Below are positions 1 through 8,863 of a stretch of DNA of 64,000 nt, piece by piece; the stretch's first letter is position 1, and every line of letters begins with the position of its first letter. The DNA is from Arthrobacter nitroguajacolicus_D (GTDB lineage: Bacteria; Actinomycetota; Actinomycetes; Actinomycetales; Micrococcaceae). The stretch covers positions 1 through 64,000 of the forward strand of contig NZ_JAVDSH010000009.1 of NCBI RefSeq assembly GCF_031455195.1, given 5' to 3'. The notes beneath the pieces were generated by a model that made no database searches, was not told where the DNA came from, and worked only from the letters and a program-made list of their open reading frames with translations. The position numbers and the translations under genes were made by a program.

Positions 1-440
1 AACGTTCCCGTCCACGACGCGGTTGCGCCGGCAGCCAGAACATAATCCGTCACCGCACGTGCAGTCACCGTCACCGTCCCCGAACCCGGGTACGTCCCAG
101 CAGCAACGACCTTCCCACCAACCAGGTACTCAACACCGGCCGTGGCCGGAACAACATAGACGTCGTCCTTCGTGCCGTCCTTATCCGTAAACAGCACAGC
201 CGCAGGGGTCACCACAAACGGGGTCGACTTGAACGTTCCCGTCCACGACGCTGTTGCACCCGAGGCCAGAACATAATCCGTCACCGCACGGGCAGTCACC
301 GTCACCGTCTCCGAACCCGGGTACGTCCCGGCGGCAACGACCCTGCCGCCCACGAGGTACTCAACACCGGTCGTGGCCGGGACAACATAAACGTCGTCCT
401 TCGTACCGTCCTTATCCGTGAAGGTAACGGCAGCCGGGGT
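1..440. repeat. 231-bp direct repeats coding 77-aa beta-domains
   Basis: The segment starting near base 1 recurs near base 232 almost unchanged (for example AACGTTCCCGTCCACGACG at both places), so the period is 231 bp or 77 codons. The second copy is cut by the window edge. The high nucleotide identity suggests recent duplication or homogenisation. Confidence 0.85.
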
Positions 441-1589
441 CACAGGCGTGCGGGGTGCCTGATTCTGAACATCAATAGTTGCGAGGGTCCTAAATCCACC
501 GCCGGAGTTCCCAATGGCATCCCTGAGGGGGTACAAGGTAACGTCCCACTTCCCTGTAGCCGCCCACTCCGGAAGCGTCATAGTCCGCTCCCAAACTCCG
601 TCCTGCGGCGTTCCGGAGACCAGCGACATGGAACCGAACCCCTGTTGCTGCCAAGTCTCCGAATGACTCAGGATGACAGTCGGGGCCGTGGCACCCGTCT
701 GATCTTTCAGACGGACCGAAGCCTTCACAACAGCAGGACCGTCGAAAAGATTGAATGATGTCTTGTTCACCGAAGAACTCACCAACACCGGTGCTGAAAC
801 ATCCGCCACCGCACCCGAGACGTTCAAAGTCGCCAATGTTCTGAACCCACCGCCGGAGTTGCCCAACACATCCCCTACGGGATAAAGCGTCACATCCCAT
901 TGCCCCGTGGCAGAGCCCAGCGGAATCGTCATAGTCCGCTCCCAAACGCCATCCTGGGGCGTTCCCGACACCAAGGACATAGAGCCAAAGCCTTGTTGCT
1001 GCCCCGTGGCCGAATGGCTCAAAATGACGGTCGGAGCCTTTACACCAGTGGCATCCGTCAAACGGACCGTAGCCGTAACCACAGCCGGACCATCCGCCAA
1101 GTTAAACGACGTCTTACTCACCGAAGAACTCACCAACACCGGTGCTGCCATATCAGGAGAGCCAGGGCTGACAGCAAAAGCTGTCTGCTTCTCAGCATCA
1201 TCCTCGGAGACGGCGACCTTCACGGAAGCGTCCGCTTGGAGCGATGTCAGGAAAAGGGCGGCATCATCAGCTGTGAGAGCCTTTTCAAGTTCGACCTGAA
1301 AGACGTCCGGATTCTTCTGAGTGAGCGCCTTTACTTCCACACCAAGATGCGCGGCGGCCTCCTGAGCAGCTGCTCCAGCCTTGATCGCAGGTTCCTCGAC
1401 ACCGTCTTTGGTGGTCAAAAGAAACTGTGCAGGCTCCGCAACGGTAGGGCGTTCAAGCAGCGAGGCAATAGCTGGAACTTCGCGAACACTGGCCGAAGCA
1501 GGAAGTGCAACGACTCCTCCGCTGATAACGAGCGTAGTCAAAGCTGCGCCCAACGCGGTCAGCGTTTGGGCGCGGTAATTCTTATGCAT
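1..1589 (-). CDS. Secreted repeat-domain surface protein, N-terminal part (runs off the left edge)
   Basis: An open frame on the minus strand runs without a stop from an ATG at 1589 to the window edge, giving 529 visible residues. The start MHKNYRAQ is followed by a hydrophobic signal-like stretch with an ALPASAS cleavage region. Residues about 35-140 form a non-repetitive segment (VFQVELEKALTADDAA) that loosely resembles an I9/propeptide-like fold; that resemblance is weak. Then come two copies of a 117-aa domain (APVLVSSSVNKTSF ... FRTLATL) and at least two copies of a 77-aa domain (TDKDGTKDDVYVVP ... TASWTGTF). Both types look like beta-sandwich (Ig-like) modules of extracellular proteins. 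The C-terminus, and any catalytic or anchoring domain, lies outside the window. Function unknown; adhesin or exo-enzyme are both possible. Confidence 0.85.
   Translation of the reverse strand, partial: MHKNYRAQTLTALGAALTTLVISGGVVALPASASVREVPAIASLLERPTVAEPAQFLLTTKDGVEEPAIKAGAAAQEAAAHLGVEVKALTQKNPDVFQVELEKALTADDAALFLTSLQADASVKVAVSEDDAEKQTAFAVSPGSPDMAAPVLVSSSVSKTSFNLADGPAVVTATVRLTDATGVKAPTVILSHSATGQQQGFGSMSLVSGTPQDGVWERTMTIPLGSATGQWDVTLYPVGDVLGNSGGGFRTLATLNVSGAVADVSAPVLVSSSVNKTSFNLFDGPAVVKASVRLKDQTGATAPTVILSHSETWQQQGFGSMSLVSGTPQDGVWERTMTLPEWAATGKWDVTLYPLRDAIGNSGGGFRTLATIDVQNQAPRTPVTPAAVTFTDKDGTKDDVYVVPATTGVEYLVGGRVVAAGTYPGSETVTVTARAVTDYVLASGATASWTGTFKSTPFVVTPAAVLFTDKDGTKDDVYVVPATAGVEYLVGGKVVAAGTYPGSGTVTVTARAVTDYVLAAGATASWTGT
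453..1154. repeat. 351-bp direct repeats coding 117-aa beta-domains
   Basis: Two units, about 804-1154 and 453-803, share long identical stretches (CACCAACACCGGTGCTG occurs at 780 and 1131). The period is 351 bp, 117 codons, in frame within the repeat protein. Confidence 0.85.
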
Positions 1590-1744
1590 TTTTCTGGGAG
1601 TCCTAAGGGTATTGCGAGCGGCCCTGAGCCGACCGATCGCAGACAGCTGGAGATCACCAGCTGACCCCCTCGGAGATTCTAAGCAGACACTTGACTTGCG
1701 CTTTGCAATTTCACGTTTATGACAAGTCATTTGATTGATTTAAG

Positions 1745-1780
1745 CGACAACGACCTGATCCGTGGATCAGGTCGTTGTCG
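1745..1780 (-). terminator. Strong hairpin at the end of the bkd operon
   Basis: CGACAACGACCTGATCC and GGATCAGGTCGTTGTCG form a perfect 17-bp inverted repeat separated by 2 bases, 18 bases beyond the stop of bkdC. On the minus strand it is followed by an AT-rich stretch rather than a clean T-run. It most likely ends the bkd transcript and shields the repeat-protein gene. Confidence 0.85.
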
Positions 1781-1798
1781 TATCGAGGCTGCACGCAG

Positions 1799-3256
1799 CT
1801 ACATATCCGCGAGCGCTCCACCCGGGTTCTCGATCGCGTCAGCGACGTACCGGAGGAAGCCGGCAGCGGTTTCGCCGTCGCATACCCGGTGGTCGAAGGC
1901 GAGGGTCAGTTCAGTCACCTTGCGGACTGCCAGCTCGCCGTTGACCACCCACGGCTTGTCGATGATGCGGCCCACGCCGAGCATTGCGACTTCGGGGTAA
2001 TTGATAATCGCAGCCGAGCCGTCCACCCCGAACACGCCGTAGTTATTGAGCGTGAACGTGCCGGAGCCGAGTTCGGTTGGCGTCGCCTTTCCTTCACGCG
2101 CGACGGCGGTCAGCCGGCGTATCTCCGCGTCCAGTTCACGGGCACTCAACTCATGAGCCTTGCGTACCGAGGGGACCACGAGCCCGCGGTCCGTTTGCGC
2201 TGCGAAACCAAGATTGATTCCGTCAAAACCGACGATCTCCTGGGAACCGTCAGCAGCCGTCTCAAAGCGGGTGTTAAGGGCTGGGTACTTTTTTAACCCA
2301 GCTGTGACAAAACGGGCTATGAAAGCCAGCAGGCCAGGAGTGTCGTGCGGCGCACGCTTCTTGAGCTCGGCCCGCATGTCCAGCAAAGCAGTGGCGTCGA
2401 CGTCCACCCAGACGGTAGCCTCGGGGATCTCCGAACGGCTTCGGGTCATGTTCGCAGCAACGGCCTTCCGAACACCGCGAACGGGAGTCCTGGCCGAAAC
2501 ACCGAGGCCAGTCCGACCATCAACAGAGCCCTCGGCAGTTCCCGCGCCCACAGAAACAGGCGGAGCGGGCGAAGCAGCAGGCGCGGCCGAAGGTTCCGGC
2601 GCGGATATGGCTGCTTCTACGTCCCTGCGCATGATCAGGCCACTCGCACCTGAGCCCTCAATGGCATCGAGCGAGACGCCATGGTCCCGCGCCATCTTTC
2701 GCACCAGGGGCGAGATGACAGCGCTGAGTTTGCCAGGGATGCGCGTTCCGGAAATGGACGGTTCCAACGTTGGCAGGACAACGGTCTCAGCAACGCTATC
2801 GACGACGGCGACGCTCGCCTTGCGTGGACGGGTGCGCCCTCCGGTAGCCCCGCCAGGCGTGCCGTACCCGATCAAAACATTGCCGGAGCCAGCCTTCTCC
2901 TCGGTCCGGTAGGTCTCAGCGGCCGCCTCAACCTCGGGGGATGTCGTAACACCAGTCGAGACGGCATCGTCAGTAGCTGATGGAGCTTCCGGCGCAACTG
3001 TGGCGGCACCGGCGCGAGCGATCGAGATCAGGGGCTTGCCGACGTCGAGCGTCTCACCGGCCTGGCCGTGGAGTTCGGCGACGGTGCCCGCATAAGGCGA
3101 GGGCACCTCCACCATGGACTTGGCAGTCTCGACCTCGGCGATGGGCTGATCCACCTTGATTTCATCTCCGACGGCGACGAGCCAGTTCACGAGTTCAGCC
3201 TCCGTAAGGCCCTCCCCCAAGTCCGGCAAACGGAATACCTGCATATCTGAACTCAT
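1799..3256 (-). CDS. bkdC: Dihydrolipoamide acyltransferase (E2) of a 2-oxoacid dehydrogenase complex
   Basis: Transfers the acyl group from E1 through a lipoyl arm to CoA, in the cytoplasmic 2-oxoacid dehydrogenase complex. Domains in order: one lipoyl domain (residues 5-80, ETAKSMVEV with the lipoylated Lys near 46), an Ala/Pro/Ser linker, a peripheral subunit-binding domain (about 185-220, VRKMARDHGV), a second linker, and the CAT-type acyltransferase core ending in DHRVCDGETAAG, where the catalytic His and Asp are present. The start at 3256 is preferred because GGGAGGA lies 6 bases upstream; an in-frame ATG at 3271 would contain that ribosome site. Third gene of the operon with E1alpha and E1beta. 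Sequence alone does not separate branched-chain from pyruvate specificity; similarity to actinobacterial bkdABC and the neighbouring Lrp gene favour branched-chain acids. Confidence 0.92.
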   Translation of the reverse strand: MSSDMQVFRLPDLGEGLTEAELVNWLVAVGDEIKVDQPIAEVETAKSMVEVPSPYAGTVAELHGQAGETLDVGKPLISIARAGAATVAPEAPSATDDAVSTGVTTSPEVEAAAETYRTEEKAGSGNVLIGYGTPGGATGGRTRPRKASVAVVDSVAETVVLPTLEPSISGTRIPGKLSAVISPLVRKMARDHGVSLDAIEGSGASGLIMRRDVEAAISAPEPSAAPAASPAPPVSVGAGTAEGSVDGRTGLGVSARTPVRGVRKAVAANMTRSRSEIPEATVWVDVDATALLDMRAELKKRAPHDTPGLLAFIARFVTAGLKKYPALNTRFETAADGSQEIVGFDGINLGFAAQTDRGLVVPSVRKAHELSARELDAEIRRLTAVAREGKATPTELGSGTFTLNNYGVFGVDGSAAIINYPEVAMLGVGRIIDKPWVVNGELAVRKVTELTLAFDHRVCDGETAAGFLRYVADAIENPGGALADM

Positions 3257-3258
3257 GG

Positions 3259-4347
3259 TTAGTCCTCCCATTGAAGGTCGTCGACGGCGTCGAGGATGCG
3301 GTCGACGCTTGGCAGGTAGTAGTGCTCCAGCTTGGGAGACGGGAACGGGACATCGAAACCTGTCACGCGGAGGATCGGTGCGGCCAGGTAATGGAACGCA
3401 CGTTCCTGGACGCGGGCAACGATCTCGGAGGACACGGATGCGAAGCCATGGGCTTCGGCGATCACGACGGCGCGTCCCGTCTTCCGTACGGACGCGCAGA
3501 CAGTTTCATCATCGAAGGGGACGAGGGTGCGCACGTCGATGACTTCCAAGGACCGGCCCTCTTCAGCGGCGGCGGCTGCAGCGGCCAGCGCTGTGGGGAC
3601 GGACGGGCCGTAGGCAATCAGTGTCGCGTCCGTGCCGGGACGGGCGACAGCCGCTCGGCCCTCGGTGGAGGTGCCGGCGTCGTGCTCCGCGCGCAGGGCG
3701 CCCAAGTCCACCTGGTCCTTGGACCAGTAGAGCTTCTTGGGTTCCATGAACATGACAGGGTCATCGGAGTCGATGGCTTCGCGGAGCATGCGGTAACCGT
3801 CGGCCACGGTGGCCGGGGTGTAGACCTTCAGGCCAGCGGTGTGGGCATAGTAGGACTCCGAGGAGTCGCAGTGGTGCTCCACTCCCCCGATTCCACCGGC
3901 GTAGGGAACGCGGATGACCATGGGCATCTTGAGCTTGCCCTTGGTGCGGTTGTGCATTTTGGCAACGTGGCTGACGATCTGCTCAAAGGCCGGGTAGGCA
4001 AAGGCATCGAACTGCATCTCGATGACGGGACGCATGCCGTTGATTGCCATGCCCACTGCCATACCGACGATGCCGGACTCCGCCAGGGGCGTGTCGAAGC
4101 AGCGCTGTTCACCGAACTCCGCCATGAGTCCGTCGGTGATGCGGAAGACGCCGCCCAGCATTCCCACGTCCTCGCCGAAGACCAGGACGGAGGAGTCGGC
4201 GCGCATGGCGTCGGCCATAGCGGTATTCAGAGCCTTGGCCATGGTGAGGCTCTGCGGGCCGGTGGCGTCGGCGGTAGCCGCAGCGGAAGCGGCGGCGCTG
4301 GCGGTCGCTGCGCTCACGTTGCCGTTGACGGTTGTGGTGACGGTCAT
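3259..4347 (-). CDS. bkdB: 2-oxoacid dehydrogenase E1 beta subunit
   Basis: Beta subunit of the thiamine diphosphate E1 heterotetramer. Conserved family blocks are visible: FGEDVG, GVFRIT, FDTPLAESGIVGMAVG, MRPVIEMQF and the C-terminal transketolase domain (VIDVRTLVPFD, EAHGFASV). Length (362 aa) is typical, but the first about 35 residues are an Ala/Thr-rich tail (ATASAAASAAATAD) absent from most homologues; an internal start at MAKALN is possible but has no better ribosome site. The start overlaps the stop of bkdA by 4 bases (ATGA), so translation is probably coupled. Confidence 0.92.
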   Translation of the reverse strand: MTVTTTVNGNVSAATASAAASAAATADATGPQSLTMAKALNTAMADAMRADSSVLVFGEDVGMLGGVFRITDGLMAEFGEQRCFDTPLAESGIVGMAVGMAINGMRPVIEMQFDAFAYPAFEQIVSHVAKMHNRTKGKLKMPMVIRVPYAGGIGGVEHHCDSSESYYAHTAGLKVYTPATVADGYRMLREAIDSDDPVMFMEPKKLYWSKDQVDLGALRAEHDAGTSTEGRAAVARPGTDATLIAYGPSVPTALAAAAAAAEEGRSLEVIDVRTLVPFDDETVCASVRKTGRAVVIAEAHGFASVSSEIVARVQERAFHYLAAPILRVTGFDVPFPSPKLEHYYLPSVDRILDAVDDLQWED

Positions 4348-5537
4348 TTTGCGCTCTCCTCACGGGCGAGTTCGCCGGCGAGCAGTTCGGACTGTTCTTT
4401 CAGCTGCGGGGTGGGCTTGGAGAAGACGTACTTGAAGAGGTCCAGCGGTTGGACAGGGACGTCCTCGCCGAGGCCTTCGCGGAGCTGCGTGGCTACGGCT
4501 TCTGCGTGCTCGGTGATCCTGTTGCTGGCCTCGTCATTCAGGAGACCCTTGTCCGTAAGGTACGACTTCATGCGCGCCAGCGGGTCCTTGGCCTGCCACT
4601 CGGTGACTTCGCTGTCCGGACGGTAGCGGGTGGCGTCGTCGGCGTTGGTGTGGGCCTGCATGCGATAGGTGTGGGCTTCGATCAGCAGCGGTCCCGAACC
4701 TTCGCGAGCCAGCTTCACCGCCCGGTCCATTACGGCGAGCAGCGCGACGAGGTCGTTGCCGTCCACGCGCTCACCGGCCATGCCGTAACCCACGGCCTTG
4801 TGCGCCAGGGACGGAGCGACGGACTGGTGGCTGAGGGGTACCGAGATGGCGTACTTGTTGTTCTGCACAAAGAAGATGACGGGCAGGTGGAAGACGGCGG
4901 CAAAGTTGAGGGCCTCGTGGAAGTCGCCTTCACTGGTAGCACCATCGCCGCACATGGCCATCACCACTGTGTCCTCACCGCGCAGCTTGGCAGCATGCGC
5001 GACGCCGACGGCGTGCAACAGTTGCGTAGTCAGCGGCGTGCACTGGATGCCGACCTTGTGCTTCTTGGGGTCATATCCGCCGTGCCAGTCACCCCGGAAG
5101 ATGGTCATGACCTCTACCGGGTCAACGCCTCGGGTCATGACGGCGACGGCGTCACGGTAGGTGGGGAACAGCCAGTCACCTTCGCTAAGGCACATGGCAG
5201 CTGCAACCTGGCAGGCTTCCTGTCCGTGGCTGGACGGGTAGACGGCCATGCGGCCCTGACGGACCAGCGCAGAGTTCTGATCGTTAACGCGACGTCCGAC
5301 GACGAGCTGCTCGTAAGCGGCCATCAGTTCAGCATCGCCGGGCGTGGGGTATTCATGGCCGGGTTCGGTGCCCTGCTCGTCGCGGGAGCGAAGGGTCCCG
5401 TCCGGGTTCACCATTTGAATCTGGTGCCGTGCGGGGAGCATGTAGTCCTCGACGCTGATGCCGAATTTTGCCCGAACGTCAGCAGCCGGGTCCTCTACAG
5501 CCGTTTCCGGCGCAGAGTGGTCTGCATGGATCGTCAT
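4344..5537 (-). CDS. bkdA: 2-oxoacid dehydrogenase E1 alpha subunit
   Basis: Alpha subunit of E1; decarboxylates the 2-oxoacid with thiamine diphosphate. The TPP/Mg motif GDGATSEGDFHEALNF followed by VQNN is intact, as are RQGRMAVYPSSHGQEA and the phosphorylation-loop-like YRMQAHTNADDATRYR. Length of 397 aa fits the actinobacterial family. First gene of the bkdABC operon, transcribed away from the Lrp-family gene at 5709. A pyruvate-specific role is the main alternative, since automatic annotation often calls this family PdhA. Confidence 0.92.
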   Translation of the reverse strand: MTIHADHSAPETAVEDPAADVRAKFGISVEDYMLPARHQIQMVNPDGTLRSRDEQGTEPGHEYPTPGDAELMAAYEQLVVGRRVNDQNSALVRQGRMAVYPSSHGQEACQVAAAMCLSEGDWLFPTYRDAVAVMTRGVDPVEVMTIFRGDWHGGYDPKKHKVGIQCTPLTTQLLHAVGVAHAAKLRGEDTVVMAMCGDGATSEGDFHEALNFAAVFHLPVIFFVQNNKYAISVPLSHQSVAPSLAHKAVGYGMAGERVDGNDLVALLAVMDRAVKLAREGSGPLLIEAHTYRMQAHTNADDATRYRPDSEVTEWQAKDPLARMKSYLTDKGLLNDEASNRITEHAEAVATQLREGLGEDVPVQPLDLFKYVFSKPTPQLKEQSELLAGELAREESAK

Positions 5538-5708
5538 TGGTCCGTCCTTCTCTAGCCACTATGTGCTTCCAGTATGTTCCCCGGCGCTGTTTCGTATCCA
5601 GCTTTCGGCGAGATCATGGAAGACCTTGTGAAAACTCAGTAATCTGAAAGACAGTTTGTAATTGTGAGCTGGGTAACTCGCCTATGCTGTGGACGATTTG
5701 GAGTACAC
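5538..5708. promoter_or_regulatory. Divergent control region between bkdA and the Lrp regulator
   Basis: This 171-bp region must hold both promoters. It is visibly richer in A/T between 5620 and 5690. Imperfect inverted arms CTCAGTAAT (5635-5643) and AATTGTGAG (5660-5668) resemble the degenerate sites of Lrp/AsnC proteins. A weak candidate promoter toward the regulator is TTGTGA (5662) with TATGCT (5683), but the spacer is only 15. The layout suits binding by the adjacent regulator; no site is certain. Confidence 0.45.
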
Positions 5709-6173
5709 ATGAGTGAGGCCGAGGCAGAGCAGACTGCCGTTCCTTTGGATGCCGTGGACCGGGACATCATCCGCGAGCTCACCACGGACGGCCGTATGTC
5801 CATCACACAAGTAGCAGAGAACGTGCACATCAGCCGGGCCCATGCCTACTCGCGCATCGCACGGCTTACCGGCGAAGGAGTCCTCACGAAGTTCACGGCC
5901 CTGGTGGATCCCATCAAGGCTGGACTGCGCTCCTCCGCGTACGTGACGCTCAAGGTTCAGCAACACTCGTGGCGCGAACTGAAAGAGGAGCTGCGCGCCA
6001 TCCCCGAAGTTCACCACATCGCCTTAGTGGGTGGGGACTTTGACGTTATCCTCCTGGTCCGAGCGACCGACAACATCCACCTCCGACGTGTGATCTTCGA
6101 CCAGTTGCAGTCCATGGACGGCGTGCTGGATACGCAGACTTTCCTTGTTTTTGAGGATGTTGATACGAGGTAG
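5709..6173 (+). CDS. Lrp/AsnC-family transcriptional regulator, likely of the bkd operon
   Basis: A 154-aa protein with an N-terminal winged helix (LDAVDRDIIRELTTDGRMS ... ISRAHAYSRIARL) and a C-terminal RAM ligand-binding domain (AYVTLKV ... VGGDFDVILLV). The ATG at 5709 is chosen because GGAG sits just upstream (TTTGGAGTACACATG); a GTG at 5664 lacks a ribosome site. Divergent placement beside bkdABC is the classic BkdR arrangement, in which an Lrp-type protein responds to branched-chain amino or keto acids. That target is inferred from position only. Confidence 0.88.
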   Translation: MSEAEAEQTAVPLDAVDRDIIRELTTDGRMSITQVAENVHISRAHAYSRIARLTGEGVLTKFTALVDPIKAGLRSSAYVTLKVQQHSWRELKEELRAIPEVHHIALVGGDFDVILLVRATDNIHLRRVIFDQLQSMDGVLDTQTFLVFEDVDTR

Positions 6174-6232
6174 GCGTCGTACATGGCAGTTTTTGGGAGG
6201 AAGCGCTCATTTCCGGACCTTAGACTGTCCCC

Positions 6233-6805
6233 GTGCCCCTCAAAACTGCCCCCGCCACGCGTGTCCTTGGCGTTTTCGTGGCGGCCTGCTTCTTGGCGGC
6301 ACTCCTCTGGCTGATTGCCGCATTCCAGTTCTTCTACGATCCGCCCCACGCTAAGCCCCATCGCACGGACGCGATTGTAGTCCTGGGTGGTATGAGCAAG
6401 GAGAGGCTGCCGGTGGCCGAAAAGCTGCAGAAGGACTTGGATATACCGGTCCTCGTGGTCTCCACCACTGGTCTTGCGGGCAATGTGGAGGGTGATTCGT
6501 TGTGCGACGAGTACCCTGACGACCCTGATTTGGTGTGCTTCCGCCCCTCGCCGCTCAATACGAGGGGCGAAGCGGAAGCCCTTCGCTCGTTGATTTCGGA
6601 ACACGGCTGGAAGTCAGTGACGGTGGTGACATCCGAATATCACCTAATGCGCGCGGGTACGTTGATCGAGCAATGCACGCCTGCGGAGGTACAGATGGTC
6701 GGGTCCCGCCCCGACCTCTCTGCGGGCGCTTGGCTGGACCGGTTCGTGGTGGAAACGGGTGGTCTGATCGACGTGTGGATGCAGCCGGAGTGCACTTCTC
6801 ACTAG
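6233..6805 (+). CDS. YdcF/SanA-like DUF218 membrane protein
   Basis: A 190-aa protein with one N-terminal transmembrane segment (VLGVFVAACFLAALLWL) and a periplasm-side DUF218 domain: DAIVVLGG at the start of the Rossmann-like fold, NTRGEAEAL, and SEYHLMRA near the end, all typical of the YdcF/SanA family. GTG start. The family is linked to envelope integrity or wall metabolism, but the reaction is not established. It stands alone, just before the wall-polymer locus. Confidence 0.8.
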   Translation: MPLKTAPATRVLGVFVAACFLAALLWLIAAFQFFYDPPHAKPHRTDAIVVLGGMSKERLPVAEKLQKDLDIPVLVVSTTGLAGNVEGDSLCDEYPDDPDLVCFRPSPLNTRGEAEALRSLISEHGWKSVTVVTSEYHLMRAGTLIEQCTPAEVQMVGSRPDLSAGAWLDRFVVETGGLIDVWMQPECTSH

Positions 6806-7019
6806 AGTTGCTGCTATGCCGAACCGGCAACCAAAGGTCATGACAAGAGCTGTTAAGCGACCACAAATTCCCGACAGCCCAGGTCAACAATGTCTCCCGT
6901 TTCTTGACATCTAATTAGGCACTTGAAGGTTTTCGTCAATCACTTGAGTTCTGCTGACTCGTCGGTTCATCCTTTTGGCATAGGTCCAAGGTCTCACCCT
7001 ACGAGCCCAAGGATCCATC

Positions 7020-8666
7020 GTGGAAAAAATCAGACTTCCGCGCTCCACCTTCATCTCAAATGCTCGGCGTTCTGGCGTCGGCCTACTGGCCGCACTCTTT
7101 TTGGTCGTCGGGTTTATTCATGCACCCGCAGCCAACGCGGCACCCGCTCCCGTTTATCCAATCAGCGGATATTTCATCTATGGAAGCACAAGCGACGCAG
7201 CGAACACTAAGAAGCTGAGTGACATCAAATCCGTTGGCGGGGACACTGTCATCACCTTCGGCTCCAGGCTGAAACCCGCCACGCTTTCCACTATCCCCGC
7301 TGGATGCACCATCTCGGGGGTCAATTGCGCGACAGCTGCCGCATCCGGAGTCAAGGTGAAGCGGTACTTCACGTACTCCGATGGAAACTCATGGGGGTCC
7401 CCTGCAATCCTATGTGCCCGCGACAGAACGGTCACAAGTGGTACCACGATCTACACAGTCATGGTCCTGCCTTCTGAAGGAAGCGGCTGTAACTCTCCGA
7501 GTGGAAGCTACGACGTAGTAGTGATTAATGGCGGAACCTCTTCCTCAATGTCCGTGTCATTGGGAAAGGCCGCCACTAGCTTGGGAATGAAGTACTACGC
7601 CGGCCTCCCGGCTCCCGTCATGAGTACCACCACGACGTATCTCCCTGACCTTTCCTATCAAGCCACCCTGTCGGTTTTCACCGCCCGCTTCTTGATATAC
7701 CAAGGCAAAGTCAATAATGTTCCCGGCCTTGCCGGCTTCTATCACCACACCGAAATGCCTCTCAGCGATGGGGCCGTGTGGGACTCTGTCCTCACGGTAT
7801 ACCGCATGCAAAACGCCAGAATCGCTCAGTATCAGCCGAGTCGTTCGGCCGTTGTCAGTCCCTACATCGATTCTCGCTCCAACTTCGGTGGGCGCGTAAC
7901 AGTGGATCAAGCACGGAACGCTATCGCTAACATCGCGGATACGGCGGGCGACGTCCATCTTTCCATCGCTGTTCAGGACGGCATGGGCACAGGCAAGGGA
8001 GGCTCCTTCTTTGGGAGCGAAAGCGGAAACGATGTTGACCAGTACGCCGCATCGATAGTCGGAAGTGGGTCCTGGGGAAGCAAGTACCTGGCACCAACCC
8101 GCGACTACTTCTGGGCGATGGCGGAAGGCATCGAAGGAACGGGGGCAGACCTCTGGGCCAACCTGGAGGGCATGGCACCGGCCACATCACAAAACCCTTG
8201 CGACAACAGCCTTAGAGGCCAGTCAACCAAGGCACGCGTCGACAAGCAGATTCAGCAATTCGGTAACACGCCCGTGAAAGTCATCTCCTTCATGTGGGAT
8301 CCGTACTTCACCTGCGCGGGGACTGGTACAGCCATGATCGACCGGCTTAAGGCAGGAAGCACAACACCGATCATCACGGATTCGATTTTCAATGGCAACG
8401 GTGACGTGCTGGTCACCGGCCAAAACCTGAGCGGAGGGACTGTCCAGGTCAAGTGGGTCGACGACTCAGGGAGGGCTCTTGACAAGACAGTGACGGCATC
8501 CAACTACAACCCAACCTATGGCGAGGAGTTGGGCATCAATCCGCTGCTGGAGTCCGTCACCGCGAAGCTCGGCAGTACGTCCTTGAAGTCCGGCAAGAAC
8601 TACTTCATAGATGTCAAGAACGGCTACGGACAAAAGAACGACGCGCTCTACTCAGACCGCGGCTAG
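7020..8666 (+). CDS. Secreted DUF4434-like TIM-barrel protein (paralogue 1)
   Basis: A 548-aa exported protein with a signal peptide (hydrophobic LLAALFLVVGF, cleavage near ANA-AP). The body shows DUF4434-like landmarks: ISGYFIYG at the start, SVGGDTVITFG, YYAGLPAP, LAGFYHHTEMPL, VVSPYIDSR and LWANLEGM. Two Glu residues (about 244 in HTEMP and 383 in NLEGM) are kept in the paralogue at 27778 and fall where clan GH-A enzymes carry acid/base and nucleophile; glycosidase activity is inference. A C-terminal beta-rich domain (about 450-548) follows. GTG start is backed by CCAAGGA 6 bases upstream. It lies at the left end of the glycopolymer locus, so it may cut or trim the exported polymer. Confidence 0.78.
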   Translation: MEKIRLPRSTFISNARRSGVGLLAALFLVVGFIHAPAANAAPAPVYPISGYFIYGSTSDAANTKKLSDIKSVGGDTVITFGSRLKPATLSTIPAGCTISGVNCATAAASGVKVKRYFTYSDGNSWGSPAILCARDRTVTSGTTIYTVMVLPSEGSGCNSPSGSYDVVVINGGTSSSMSVSLGKAATSLGMKYYAGLPAPVMSTTTTYLPDLSYQATLSVFTARFLIYQGKVNNVPGLAGFYHHTEMPLSDGAVWDSVLTVYRMQNARIAQYQPSRSAVVSPYIDSRSNFGGRVTVDQARNAIANIADTAGDVHLSIAVQDGMGTGKGGSFFGSESGNDVDQYAASIVGSGSWGSKYLAPTRDYFWAMAEGIEGTGADLWANLEGMAPATSQNPCDNSLRGQSTKARVDKQIQQFGNTPVKVISFMWDPYFTCAGTGTAMIDRLKAGSTTPIITDSIFNGNGDVLVTGQNLSGGTVQVKWVDDSGRALDKTVTASNYNPTYGEELGINPLLESVTAKLGSTSLKSGKNYFIDVKNGYGQKNDALYSDRG

Positions 8667-8678
8667 CTGAGTTATCGA

Positions 8679-8709
8679 GAGGACGGTCCCAACGATTGGG
8701 ACCGTCCTC
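8679..8709 (+). terminator. Hairpin after the first DUF4434 gene
   Basis: GAGGACGGTCCCAA and TTGGGACCGTCCTC pair perfectly over 14 bp with a 3-base loop, 12 bases after the stop. No T-run follows, as is common in actinobacteria. Confidence 0.8.
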
Positions 8710-8863
8710 CCGGGCGTCGCAAAGCGCTAACCCAGCGTCTTCTTCGGTTCGGTCCGGCACGGGCAAGCGTGTTCTGGACGACCCCAAATGTTGCGGGCCG
8801 CCCCCGAAATGCAAGAATTGAACGTGCCATAGTTTCCCCCCGGACGCAGCTGAGGAGTAAAAA

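Noticed and set aside
1..1154. Repeats as a possible CRISPR array
   Set aside because: The units are 231 and 351 bp, adjacent, in frame and translated; there are no short direct repeats with unique spacers.
3271..4626. 451-aa open frame on the plus strand
   Set aside because: It lies wholly opposite bkdB and bkdA, has the His/Gly/Val-rich composition of antisense GC-rich DNA, and no family motif.
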